A stretch of DNA of 6,584 bases from Chloroflexota bacterium (GCA_009837685.1 VXTA01000319.1:1-6584), one strand, 5' to 3'; shown: positions 1 to 5,837, numbered from the stretch's first letter. Program-made: numbers and translations. Notes: generated by a model from the sequence alone, not told the origin.

Positions 1-94
1 CACTTGCTTCAACAGTGTGAAGCTTTCCATTGCCGCTGATTACATAAATCGTATAGTTTCAGCGAACTTAACTTAATATTACATGCTTTTCATC

Positions 95-121
95 GAAATA
101 CCATAGCACTATGGTAATTTC
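95..121. terminator. Long near-perfect hairpin, possible terminator or protein-binding dyad
   Basis: TACCATAG (99-106) and CTATGGTA (109-116) are a perfect 8-bp inverted repeat around CA. GAAA (95-98) and TTTC (118-121) extend it to 12 pairs with one bulged A at 117. In RNA the innermost pairs would open to form a loop. The stem is AT-rich and there is no strong T-run on either side, so it is a poor classical intrinsic terminator. It may be a weak bidirectional terminator or a DNA dyad bound by a protein. Confidence 0.35.
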
Positions 122-262
122 TCTACAATAAGCCCATTCGGTCGGTTTCCTGTTCAACTAGATGACGTGATTTAGAATCGAATCAAGTAGCAACTTAGAT
201 AAGATGTAGTATCAAAAAGAGGCAACTCCAAATGGATAACGTATCAAAATCAAGCGTTTTAA

Positions 263-293
263 ACTGATATAGAACCTGCAACTCAATATCAGT
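263..293 (-). terminator. Hairpin with 8-bp perfect stem, weak terminator candidate
   Basis: ACTGATAT (263-270) and ATATCAGT (286-293) form a perfect 8-bp stem with a 15-nt loop. Read on the minus strand, the direction of the operon, the stem is followed by a short TTTAAAA tract. It lies about 170 nt downstream of the last permease stop codon. The stem is AT-rich and the loop is long, so termination here is only a possibility. Confidence 0.25.
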
Positions 294-462
294 AGAACAA
301 TTCTGCATCGGATACAATGTCTAATTAAAGTTAATAACAGCATTGGCTTAGAAGCAGTCAGCACGGAAGTGTGGTCGCGATATTGCTGCTACTGAGGATC
401 GGGGTGGTGGCCGACGTGGCTGAAGTTTCGATGGCCAAGCGATGGCGCGCTCGCTAGGCGCG

Positions 463-1287
463 TCAGGAGATCCGCCGTCTGATCATTGCGACGACGGCGA
501 AAATGATGCCGGACGCTAGCGCGATCGAGGCACCTGAAGGCAGGTTGCCGTAGTAAGACGCGTAGAGACCGGATATTGATGCTAGCAGGGCGAAGAGTAT
601 CCCGAAGCCTATTATGTGCAAGACGCGTTGCGCGGTGAGAGAAGCCGCCGCCGCCGGCGCTATCAGCATCGCCAAAACGAGTATCACGCCGACGGCCTGG
701 ATGGTCACCACGATCACCACCGAAATCATCGCCAGAAGCAGGTAATCGATCCACGCGACATTCACGCCTGCAACCTCCGCTCCGATCGGATCGAAACTCA
801 CGAACATGAGTTCCTTGAAGTATCCGACAAAAAGCACCAACGTCAGAAACGCAACGCCCAAGGTCATCAATATGTCACCCGTCGTCACCGCCAAGATCTG
901 CCCCAAAAGTATGTCTTCAAGATTCACCGAGACCCGGGAACCGGAAAGCGAAATCAAGATGATCCCGAGCGCGAAGAGGGACGCAAACAGGATCCCGATC
1001 GCCGCATCTGCTTGAATCCCCGTCTTGCGCATCACGAACCCGATCAGAAACGCGAAGACCAAGGCGGCCGGCAACATGCCATACCAAGGGCTAAGCCCAA
1101 CTACCAGTGCCAACGCCATGCCGGGAAAAATGGAGTGCGCCATCGCATCGCCCATAAACCCATAACCGCGCGTGATGACGAAAACCCCCACCAACGGACA
1201 AGTGATGCTGACGATTATCGCCACTCCGAGCGCACGCAGCATGAAACCGTACTGAAACGGCTCAGTGATGTAAGAGATCAGATCCAT
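463..1287 (-). CDS. Zinc/manganese ABC transporter permease, copy 2 (ABC-3 family)
   Basis: This integral membrane subunit would form the metal channel of the uptake transporter and couple to the ATPase encoded upstream. Its 274 residues are the usual family size and form about eight hydrophobic segments. Family hallmarks are RGYGFMGDAMAHSIFPG near residues 40-56, the cytoplasmic coupling-loop segment FDPIGAEVAG near 165-174, and NLPSGASI near 248-255. ATG at 1287 is chosen because the protein then starts MDLISYI, exactly like the neighbouring paralogue. A GTG at 1299 would add four residues (MLSW) and cannot be excluded; neither start has a strong Shine-Dalgarno sequence. The protein is about 79% identical to the permease upstream, so the pair is a tandem duplication. 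Differences are spread throughout and mostly conservative, and the frame is intact, so it is probably functional. It may pair with copy 1 as a heterodimer or form an alternative transporter; zinc is inferred from the operon. Confidence 0.9.
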   Translation of the reverse strand: MDLISYITEPFQYGFMLRALGVAIIVSITCPLVGVFVITRGYGFMGDAMAHSIFPGMALALVVGLSPWYGMLPAALVFAFLIGFVMRKTGIQADAAIGILFASLFALGIILISLSGSRVSVNLEDILLGQILAVTTGDILMTLGVAFLTLVLFVGYFKELMFVSFDPIGAEVAGVNVAWIDYLLLAMISVVIVVTIQAVGVILVLAMLIAPAAAASLTAQRVLHIIGFGILFALLASISGLYASYYGNLPSGASIALASGIIFAVVAMIRRRIS

Positions 1288-1349
1288 CCAGCTCAGCACC
1301 AGACCACAAGATTAAATCGAGTAGCGGCGTTCTAGGGACACCACATGCG

Positions 1350-1358
1350 ATTATCACA
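1350..1358 (-). promoter_or_regulatory. Possible extended -10 promoter element ahead of permease copy 2
   Basis: On the minus strand TGTGATAAT matches the extended -10 form TGnTATAAT with one mismatch in the hexamer. It lies about 62 nt upstream of the ATG at 1287. No good -35 hexamer stands 16-18 nt further upstream, so only the extended -10 supports it. Chance occurrence is quite possible. Confidence 0.25.
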
Positions 1359-1429
1359 CGCAGCGCGGTCAGTGCTCCGAGCCTAACCGTCGAAGGAATT
1401 ACGGGCGAGACGGTCAGCCTCCGCATTGA

Positions 1430-1453
1430 TGTCTAGGAGTCTCGCTCCCGACA
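1430..1453 (-). terminator. GC-rich hairpin just downstream of permease copy 1
   Basis: On the minus strand, seven nt after the stop codon of permease copy 1, TGTC and GGAG pair with CTCC and GACA. One base is unpaired on one side of the stem and two on the other, around a five-base loop. No T-run follows, so it could be a partial terminator, an RNA processing or stability element, or incidental. Confidence 0.3.
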
Positions 1454-1460
1454 CCGAAGA

Positions 1461-2291
1461 TCAAGCTCGAGAAATGCGTCGTCTAACCAATGCCACGATC
1501 GCGAAGATCAAGCCAGACGCCATCGCGATGGACGCTCCCGACGGCAAGTTCCAGTAGTAAGAGGCGTAGATCCCCACAATCGACGCGATTAGGGCGAACA
1601 GTATCCCGAAGCCGATTGTCGGCACAACCCTTTGCGCCGCTAGTGTAGCCGCTGCCGCTGGTGCTATCAGCATCGCAAGCACGAGCACCACGCCGACGGC
1701 CTGTATCGTCACGACGACCACCACTGAAATCAACGCCAACAGCAGATAGTCGACCCGCTCCACACGTATGCCCGCAACCTCCGCGCCGACCGGATCGAAA
1801 CTCACGAACATGAGGCCCTTGAAATAACCGATGAATACCAGCAACGTCAGGGACGCAACGCCTAGCGTTACCAAGATGTCGCTCTGAGTAACCGCTAAGA
1901 GTTGACCCAAAAGGATGTCTTCGAGGCTCACCGTAACCTGCGCGCCCCAAAGCGACATCACCAATATGCCGAGGGCGAACAATGTCGCAAACATGATTCC
2001 AATCGCCGCGTCTGCTTGGATACCGGTCTTGCGGACTATGAATCCGACCAGAAACGCGAACACCAGTGCCGACGGCAACATCCCGATCCACGGGCTCAGA
2101 CCGGCGATCAGCGCCGCTGCCATCCCCGGAAGTATCGCGTGCGCCATCGCATCACCCATGAACCCGTAGCCCCGCGTTACCACAAAAACTCCGACCAACG
2201 GACATGTGATGCTGGTGATCACGGCGACTGCTAGCGCCCGCAACAAAAACCCATATTGGAACGGCTCGACGATGTAAGAAATCAAGTCCAT
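1461..2291 (-). CDS. Zinc/manganese ABC transporter permease, copy 1 (ABC-3 family)
   Basis: This membrane subunit belongs to the ZnuB/TroC/AztB family and would move metal delivered by the lipoprotein receptor, driven by the adjacent ATPase. Its 276 residues are of normal length. Hydrophobic stretches lie near residues 15-38, 52-86, 93-115, 139-156, 181-212, 225-243 and 252-269. Conserved segments are RGYGFMGDAMAHAILPG (40-56), the coupling-loop FDPVGAEVAG (165-174) and NLPSGASI (248-255). The ATG at 2291 follows the ATPase stop codon by 23 nt, which implies one transcript; a CAAGG about nine nt upstream is at best a weak ribosome-binding site. The next gene is a close paralogue. Family assignment is firm; zinc as substrate is inferred from the His-rich receptor. 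Confidence 0.93.
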   Translation of the reverse strand: MDLISYIVEPFQYGFLLRALAVAVITSITCPLVGVFVVTRGYGFMGDAMAHAILPGMAAALIAGLSPWIGMLPSALVFAFLVGFIVRKTGIQADAAIGIMFATLFALGILVMSLWGAQVTVSLEDILLGQLLAVTQSDILVTLGVASLTLLVFIGYFKGLMFVSFDPVGAEVAGIRVERVDYLLLALISVVVVVTIQAVGVVLVLAMLIAPAAAATLAAQRVVPTIGFGILFALIASIVGIYASYYWNLPSGASIAMASGLIFAIVALVRRRISRA

Positions 2292-2314
2292 CGACGCCTT
2301 GCCCCACTGGCAAA

Positions 2315-3109
2315 TCAGATGGTGTAACTGCTCCCCGCCGCAACCACGTACGGGCCGTAAAGCTCTTCCAGAACCTCAGGGGTGAACACCTCATCCGGCG
2401 GACCGCAAGCGCACAAGTGGCAGTTGAGGCACAGCACGGTATCTAATTGCCTCGCCATATTCGCCAAGTCGTGCGTCGTCAATAAGACCGTCTGACCTTC
2501 CTCGCACAGCCGCCTCAGTACCGCCATCAGCTCGTACTGCGAACCAACATCCACGCCGCTGAACGCCTCGTCTAGCAACAACACTCGCGCATCCTGCGCC
2601 AATGCCCGCGCGACGAACACGCGTTGTCGCTGGCCGCCCGACAACGAGCGGATCATATCGTCCTTCCGGTGGAGCAGACCCACGCGGTGCAATGCATCAT
2701 TCACTGCGTTCTTGTCCACAGCCGATTCATAACGGAATGCACCCAGACCCGGTGTCCTACCCATCATCACTACATCCCACACCGTGACCGGAAACTGCCA
2801 GTTCACATCGTCCGACTGCGGAACGTATCCGACCATCCTCCGCGACCGAGAAGGGGTGTCCCCATAGATGTTCACCGAACCGGAAGACAAATCGACAATG
2901 CCAACCAGCGTCTTGAGCAACGTCGACTTTCCCGCACCGTTCGGACCCACGATGCCCACGAACGCTCCCGACGGCACGGAGAAGGTCACGTCCCTAAGGA
3001 CCGTGTCCTCTCCGTAGGTGACGCACATGCAGTTCGCGTCAACCGCCGGGAGCGGTGCCGTTTGCTTTTCAAGCTCCGAATCGTGGATGTAGGTTGGGGT
3101 TTGGCTCAT
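2315..3109 (-). CDS. Zinc/manganese ABC transporter ATP-binding protein
   Basis: This cytoplasmic ATPase powers the metal importer. The 264-residue protein carries every canonical element: Walker A GPNGAGKST (55-63), the Q-loop in VGYVPQ (Q98), signature LSGGQ (156-160), Walker B VLLLDE (176-181) and switch His in TTHD (H213). The segment SGVDVGSQYELMAVLRRL and the ending GPPDEVFTPEVLEELYG are typical of the Mn/Zn/AztA subgroup. ATG at 3109 is chosen because it follows the lipoprotein stop codon by 10 nt. The frame is open to 3226, but that start would overlap the upstream gene by over 100 nt and add an N-terminus unlike the family; a TTG at 3112 is also possible. There is no clear Shine-Dalgarno sequence, so translational coupling is likely. 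Oddity: a Cys/His cluster near the C-terminus (C227, C230, H231, C233, C235), where relatives usually have Arg or hydrophobic residues, plus C27 and C29. Confidence 0.95.
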   Translation of the reverse strand: MSQTPTYIHDSELEKQTAPLPAVDANCMCVTYGEDTVLRDVTFSVPSGAFVGIVGPNGAGKSTLLKTLVGIVDLSSGSVNIYGDTPSRSRRMVGYVPQSDDVNWQFPVTVWDVVMMGRTPGLGAFRYESAVDKNAVNDALHRVGLLHRKDDMIRSLSGGQRQRVFVARALAQDARVLLLDEAFSGVDVGSQYELMAVLRRLCEEGQTVLLTTHDLANMARQLDTVLCLNCHLCACGPPDEVFTPEVLEELYGPYVVAAGSSYTI

Positions 3110-3119
3110 CAAGCATGGC

Positions 3120-5702
3120 CTATTCTGACAACGCTCCGACGATGATACCAACATTGGTCCGCATAAAGTCGAGGTAGTTCTCGGCTCCGCTGCCGTCACC
3201 ACCGAGGGTGCCAGCATGCAAACCACCGACTAGCCTGATCCCGGTTTCATCCGCCAAAGTTCTCGCAAGTCGATCACTGATTTGCACCTCCGAGAAGACG
3301 ACTGTTGCACCAGACTCCTCTACCTCATGGACAAGCTCGGCCAACTCCTGAGGTGAAGGCTCTAACTCAGTGCCCCCACCGGGGATGATGACACCAGCAA
3401 CTGTGAATCCGTACTTTGCGGCGAAGTACCCGAACGCGTCGTGCGACGTCACCATGATCCGGTCGTGGTCATCGACAGCTGCGACCGTGTCCTCGATCCA
3501 GTGGTCCAGCTCCTCAAGCTTGGCGATGTAGTCGTCGCGGTTCGCGTTGAAGTAGTCCTCCGATGCCGGCTCGAGTGCGCTGAGCTGCTCGGCGATCTCG
3601 GTGACAGCGATTATCACGCGATCAGGGTCGAACCAGAAGTGTGGATCGAAAGCGCCGTGGGCATGGTCGTGGCCGTGGGCGTCGCCCTCTTCCATGTGCT
3701 CGTCCTCGTCCTCGTGCGCGTGTTCGTCCTCGTCTTCATGGGCATGCTCGTCCTCATCCTCGTGTGCGTGCTCGTCCTCGTCTTCATGGGCGTGTTCATC
3801 CTCGTCGCCGTGTCCAGCTTCAGGATGGTCTTCATCCGATACGATGCCTACGTACGCCAACGAAGTCGGAGCTATCTCGAGCTCCCACTCTTCCACTACC
3901 TCCATGTGTTCCAGATCGAACGCAATGACATGTCCATGTCCGTGCGCGCTCTCAGTCATGAACAGCGTCTCGCCTACGATGATGAGGCTTGGGACAGCGT
4001 CGCCGCCGCCCGCGTCGACGGGGTCCGTCAACTGCGCTTCGCCGATCACATCGCCGTCGGCGGCATCGATCGCGTTCAACATGCCATCGTAGGTGTACAC
4101 GTAGACTACCGAACCGTCATGGCCAAATGCACCGGTCACGACGTTTTTGTCGTCAGAGGGTGAGAGAACCTGGACCATCTCCTGTCCTTCCGGATCGATC
4201 ATCCAAACACCTGCGTTTGCAAATCCTTGCGGACCCACGACGACTGCGTATCCGAAGAAGTGCTCCGCATCATGGTGTGCCCAGACTGCGCCTACGCGGC
4301 CCCCTTCGGGCATGCCCTCGCCGTTCTCGATCAGCCAATAGTCGAAGTGATCGCCATGTGGTTCGATGAACAGCACACCGTCGTTACAGCCGTACGCAGA
4401 ACCGTGGTGGTTGTGCGCTTCTCCATGCATCCCGGGGCAGGCCTCCCGACTACCATCCCAGACAACCTCATCGTAGAGGTTTCTGACTTCTACGCCGATC
4501 GGCAAAACGTCATCAGGGTTCGGGTTCATCACCGTCACCGCGAACAAATCGTTCTCGAGCGGTACCGCCGCGCCATGCTGTGGACCGGCGTTGAGGTAAG
4601 GGATTTCGTATGCGTGTCCCTCTTCCTCGATCTCGTGTTCGTTCAAGAGCGCCACCAAGCCGGAGGCGTCGTGGAAGATCGCCGACCATTCGCCACCGTT
4701 TGTGAAGTGGATCGGCAACTCTTCATTGACGGTTAACCCAACCTCGCTCACGGGCAACACAACCAAATCTTCGTGGTCCCCGTGCGGTACGAGGAACACT
4801 CCGCCATCGATTACATGAACCGCATGGTCACCCTCATCGCCGCGGTAAATCGCGTAACCGAATCGATGGCTCGGACTCGCGTAGATCGCCGAAACCGGGC
4901 CGGGAAGGTGAATGTCAAGCTCCGAAACCTCTTCCGTCATGAGGTCCAAAACGATGATATGTCCGGAATCTGCGTCGCCGACCAAAAGGCGTCCCGTCAG
5001 CTCGACGTGTTCGCCTTCTTCATGTTCCATGTGCTCGTCTTCATCATGCTCGTGAGCGTGTTCATCCTCATCCTCGTCGTGGGCATGTTCGTCCTCGTCG
5101 TGAGCGTGTTCATCCTCGTCGTGTTCATCTTCGCCGTGACCGTGCACGTCAACGAACGGGATCGGGTTTACGTGTTCCGCAATCTCGAACACAGAATCAT
5201 GGTCAGCCGCAGCATTGTGGATCAGTTCCTCCAACCACAGCCCCTCGAGCTGCAATCCAACTGCAAACACGAGATCCGAATCCGCCACGCGAGCGATATC
5301 GCGAGCACCGGGCTGATAGGCGTGCGGATCGGCTCCACGCGGTACCAGTTCTAGGACGTCGACCCGATCACCACCAATAATCGAAACCCAATCGCCAACG
5401 ATGTTGCTGGTAGCCACTATGCTCAAAGGCTCAGCGTCGATCACTTCCACTTCCGGCTCAGGGGTTGCCGTGGGTGGCACGGGCGTTGCCGTGGGCGGAG
5501 CGGTCGTGGCTGCCGGCGGAGCGGTTGTCGCGGCAGGTTGCGGCGGCGCCGACGTTGCAGTAGGCTCAGGTACCGGAGTCGATGTCGGATCAGGGTCCTC
5601 ACTGCACGCTACCGCTGCTGTCAAGATCGCAGCGGAAACGACCGCCAAGAGCCAAAACCGCATGATGAAACCGAACGGCATCACTCGACCGATGTTATTC
5701 AT
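3120..5702 (-). CDS. Zinc ABC transporter substrate-binding lipoprotein with an inserted AztD-like zinc chaperone (beta-propeller) domain
   Basis: This predicted surface lipoprotein binds zinc and passes it to the permeases. In order it has: a signal peptide with hydrophobic core at about 16-32 and lipidated Cys at C33; a Pro/Thr/Ala linker (34-85); a ZnuA/AztC N-lobe (about 92-183) with ligand H127 in DPHAYQP; a His/Asp/Glu-rich block (187-232); an AztD-like domain (about 235-620); a second His-rich block (626-682); and the rest of the receptor (about 685-860) with H688 (DPHFWFDP) and H754 (TSHDAF). AztD-like marks include PHGDHED (306-312), PQHGAAVP (374-381), CPGMHGEA (422-429) and YGCNDGVLF (437-445); C422 and C439 are the only mature cysteines besides C33. 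Ordinary receptors have about 300 residues, and AztD is normally a separate protein. The usual fourth ligand Asp aligns with G831. GGGAGA nine nt upstream supports ATG 5702, although M14 would also give a good signal peptide. Receptor family is firm, AztD relationship strong by motif, function of the fusion inferred. Confidence 0.9.
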   Translation of the reverse strand: MNNIGRVMPFGFIMRFWLLAVVSAAILTAAVACSEDPDPTSTPVPEPTATSAPPQPAATTAPPAATTAPPTATPVPPTATPEPEVEVIDAEPLSIVATSNIVGDWVSIIGGDRVDVLELVPRGADPHAYQPGARDIARVADSDLVFAVGLQLEGLWLEELIHNAAADHDSVFEIAEHVNPIPFVDVHGHGEDEHDEDEHAHDEDEHAHDEDEDEHAHEHDEDEHMEHEEGEHVELTGRLLVGDADSGHIIVLDLMTEEVSELDIHLPGPVSAIYASPSHRFGYAIYRGDEGDHAVHVIDGGVFLVPHGDHEDLVVLPVSEVGLTVNEELPIHFTNGGEWSAIFHDASGLVALLNEHEIEEEGHAYEIPYLNAGPQHGAAVPLENDLFAVTVMNPNPDDVLPIGVEVRNLYDEVVWDGSREACPGMHGEAHNHHGSAYGCNDGVLFIEPHGDHFDYWLIENGEGMPEGGRVGAVWAHHDAEHFFGYAVVVGPQGFANAGVWMIDPEGQEMVQVLSPSDDKNVVTGAFGHDGSVVYVYTYDGMLNAIDAADGDVIGEAQLTDPVDAGGGDAVPSLIIVGETLFMTESAHGHGHVIAFDLEHMEVVEEWELEIAPTSLAYVGIVSDEDHPEAGHGDEDEHAHEDEDEHAHEDEDEHAHEDEDEHAHEDEDEHMEEGDAHGHDHAHGAFDPHFWFDPDRVIIAVTEIAEQLSALEPASEDYFNANRDDYIAKLEELDHWIEDTVAAVDDHDRIMVTSHDAFGYFAAKYGFTVAGVIIPGGGTELEPSPQELAELVHEVEESGATVVFSEVQISDRLARTLADETGIRLVGGLHAGTLGGDGSGAENYLDFMRTNVGIIVGALSE
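3696..3806 (-). repeat. In-frame 24-bp tandem repeats encoding DEDEHAHE units
   Basis: Residues 633-664 of the lipoprotein are four copies of DEDEHAHE, followed by a partial copy DEDEHM (665-670). At DNA level units one and three resemble each other and units two and four do likewise, which suggests a 48-bp higher-order unit from recent slippage or unequal crossing-over. The array forms most of the second metal-binding acidic/His block and is likely to vary in copy number between strains. Confidence 0.85.
5028..5120 (-). repeat. In-frame repeats encoding DEDEHAH units, first His-rich block
   Basis: Residues 195-225 of the lipoprotein hold DEDEHAH at 195-201, 202-208 and 211-217 and a degenerate DEDEHM at 220-225. 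The basic period is 21 bp, against 24 bp in the second block. It sits at the junction between the receptor N-lobe and the AztD-like domain and probably forms a flexible zinc-collecting tract. Confidence 0.8.
5448..5603 (-). repeat. Pro/Thr/Ala low-complexity linker-coding segment
   Basis: Residues 34-85 after the lipidated Cys contain repeated TAPPAAT and TATPVPPTAT-like units. Such linkers commonly tether a folded lipoprotein domain away from the membrane and are especially frequent in Chloroflexota. They carry no catalytic information. Confidence 0.75.
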
Positions 5703-5711
5703 TGCTCAATT

Positions 5712-5717
5712 TCTCCC
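5712..5717 (-). promoter_or_regulatory. Shine-Dalgarno sequence of the lipoprotein gene
   Basis: On the minus strand GGGAGA stands nine nt upstream of ATG 5702. It is the clearest ribosome-binding site in the window and supports this start over the in-frame ATGs encoding M8 and M14. Confidence 0.55.
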
Positions 5718-5757
5718 GCACACAAAGATGACCAGTGTGTGTGATAACCAGTGTCTA

Positions 5758-5808
5758 ACCCGAAATGATACCACGTATGCGTACCCGAAATGAGACTATG
5801 TATCACTT
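5758..5808. promoter_or_regulatory. Pair of direct repeats with dyad symmetry, candidate Zur/Fur-family operator
   Basis: Two 21-bp copies, 5758-5778 and 5783-5803, start with ACCCGAAATGA and match at 18 of 21 positions; they are 25 bp apart. The right copy lies in an imperfect 9-3-9 palindrome (5788-5808), AAATGAGAC, TAT, GTATCACTT, with seven of nine pairs. The left copy has the shorter core ATAC, CAC, GTAT. An AAATGATAC-nnn-GTATCATTT pattern is the size and style of Fur-family operators, and Zur boxes in other bacteria often contain GAAATG or TGATA half-sites. A minus-strand TATCAT (5765-5770), a possible -10 for the operon, falls inside the left copy, which would suit repression; no -35 supports it. 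Zinc control is inferred from the gene next door. Confidence 0.45.
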
Positions 5809-5837
5809 AATCGACTGAACACAAATAAAGCGTTGTC

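Larger units (their letters stand above)
1..462. other. Intergenic region with no recognisable gene; AT-rich to about 360, GC-rich after
   Basis: I see no convincing coding region, tRNA or mobile element here on either strand. Reading frames are short and resemble nothing I know. By hand count positions 1-360 are about 35% GC, while 361-462 are about 66% GC, like the adjoining operon. The stretch lies downstream of the last operon gene and holds two clear hairpins (95-121 and 263-293) plus a small GC-rich dyad at 446-462 (CGCGC, seven-base loop, GCGCG) just past the permease stop codon. None has a good T-tract, so a transcription end is likely somewhere here but cannot be fixed. A minus-strand ATG at 30 opens a frame running off the left edge, but only ten codons are visible. 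Confidence 0.6.
1288..1460 (-). other. 173-nt gap between the two permease genes
   Basis: This gap is much longer than the 23-nt and 10-nt spacers elsewhere in the operon. It holds a compact hairpin at 1430-1453, a looser imperfect inverted repeat (1381-1391 against 1409-1419, nine of eleven pairs, 17-nt loop) and an extended -10-like element at 1350-1358. I see no remnant of a gene in it. The content suggests that the second permease may be separately expressed or tuned. Confidence 0.4.

Noticed and set aside
1..30. Possible minus-strand gene start (MESFTLLKQV) running off the left edge
   Set aside because: Only ten codons are visible and there is no clear ribosome-binding site, so it cannot be told from chance.
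120..180. T-loop-like GTTCAACT considered as a possible tRNA
   Set aside because: No acceptor stem, anticodon arm or D-arm could be fitted around it on either strand.
389..754. 121-codon minus-strand frame overlapping the end of permease copy 2
   Set aside because: Arg/His-rich out-of-frame shadow of the permease with no recognisable motif.
616..1335. Long plus-strand open frame (239 codons) opposite permease copy 2
   Set aside because: Its product is rich in Arg, His, Asp and Gln with no recognisable fold, as expected for the antisense of a hydrophobic membrane protein. The minus-strand frame has a clear family match.
3110..3226. Extended N-terminus for the ATPase starting at 3226
   Set aside because: It would overlap the lipoprotein gene by over 100 nt and add 39 residues unlike the family, whereas ATG 3109 follows the upstream stop codon directly.
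3696..3806. Tandem 24-bp repeats considered as a CRISPR-like or minisatellite array
   Set aside because: There are no spacers, and the units are in frame and encode DEDEHAHE within the lipoprotein.
3441..4163. Plus-strand open frames across the lipoprotein gene, including a Val/Leu-rich one that looks membrane-like
   Set aside because: The hydrophobic look comes from reading the DEDEHAH repeats antisense (GTC and CTC codons). The frame has no family signature and lies wholly inside the lipoprotein gene.
4227..4736. 169-codon plus-strand frame within the AztD-like domain
   Set aside because: No coherent protein signature, and it is antisense to a well-supported domain.
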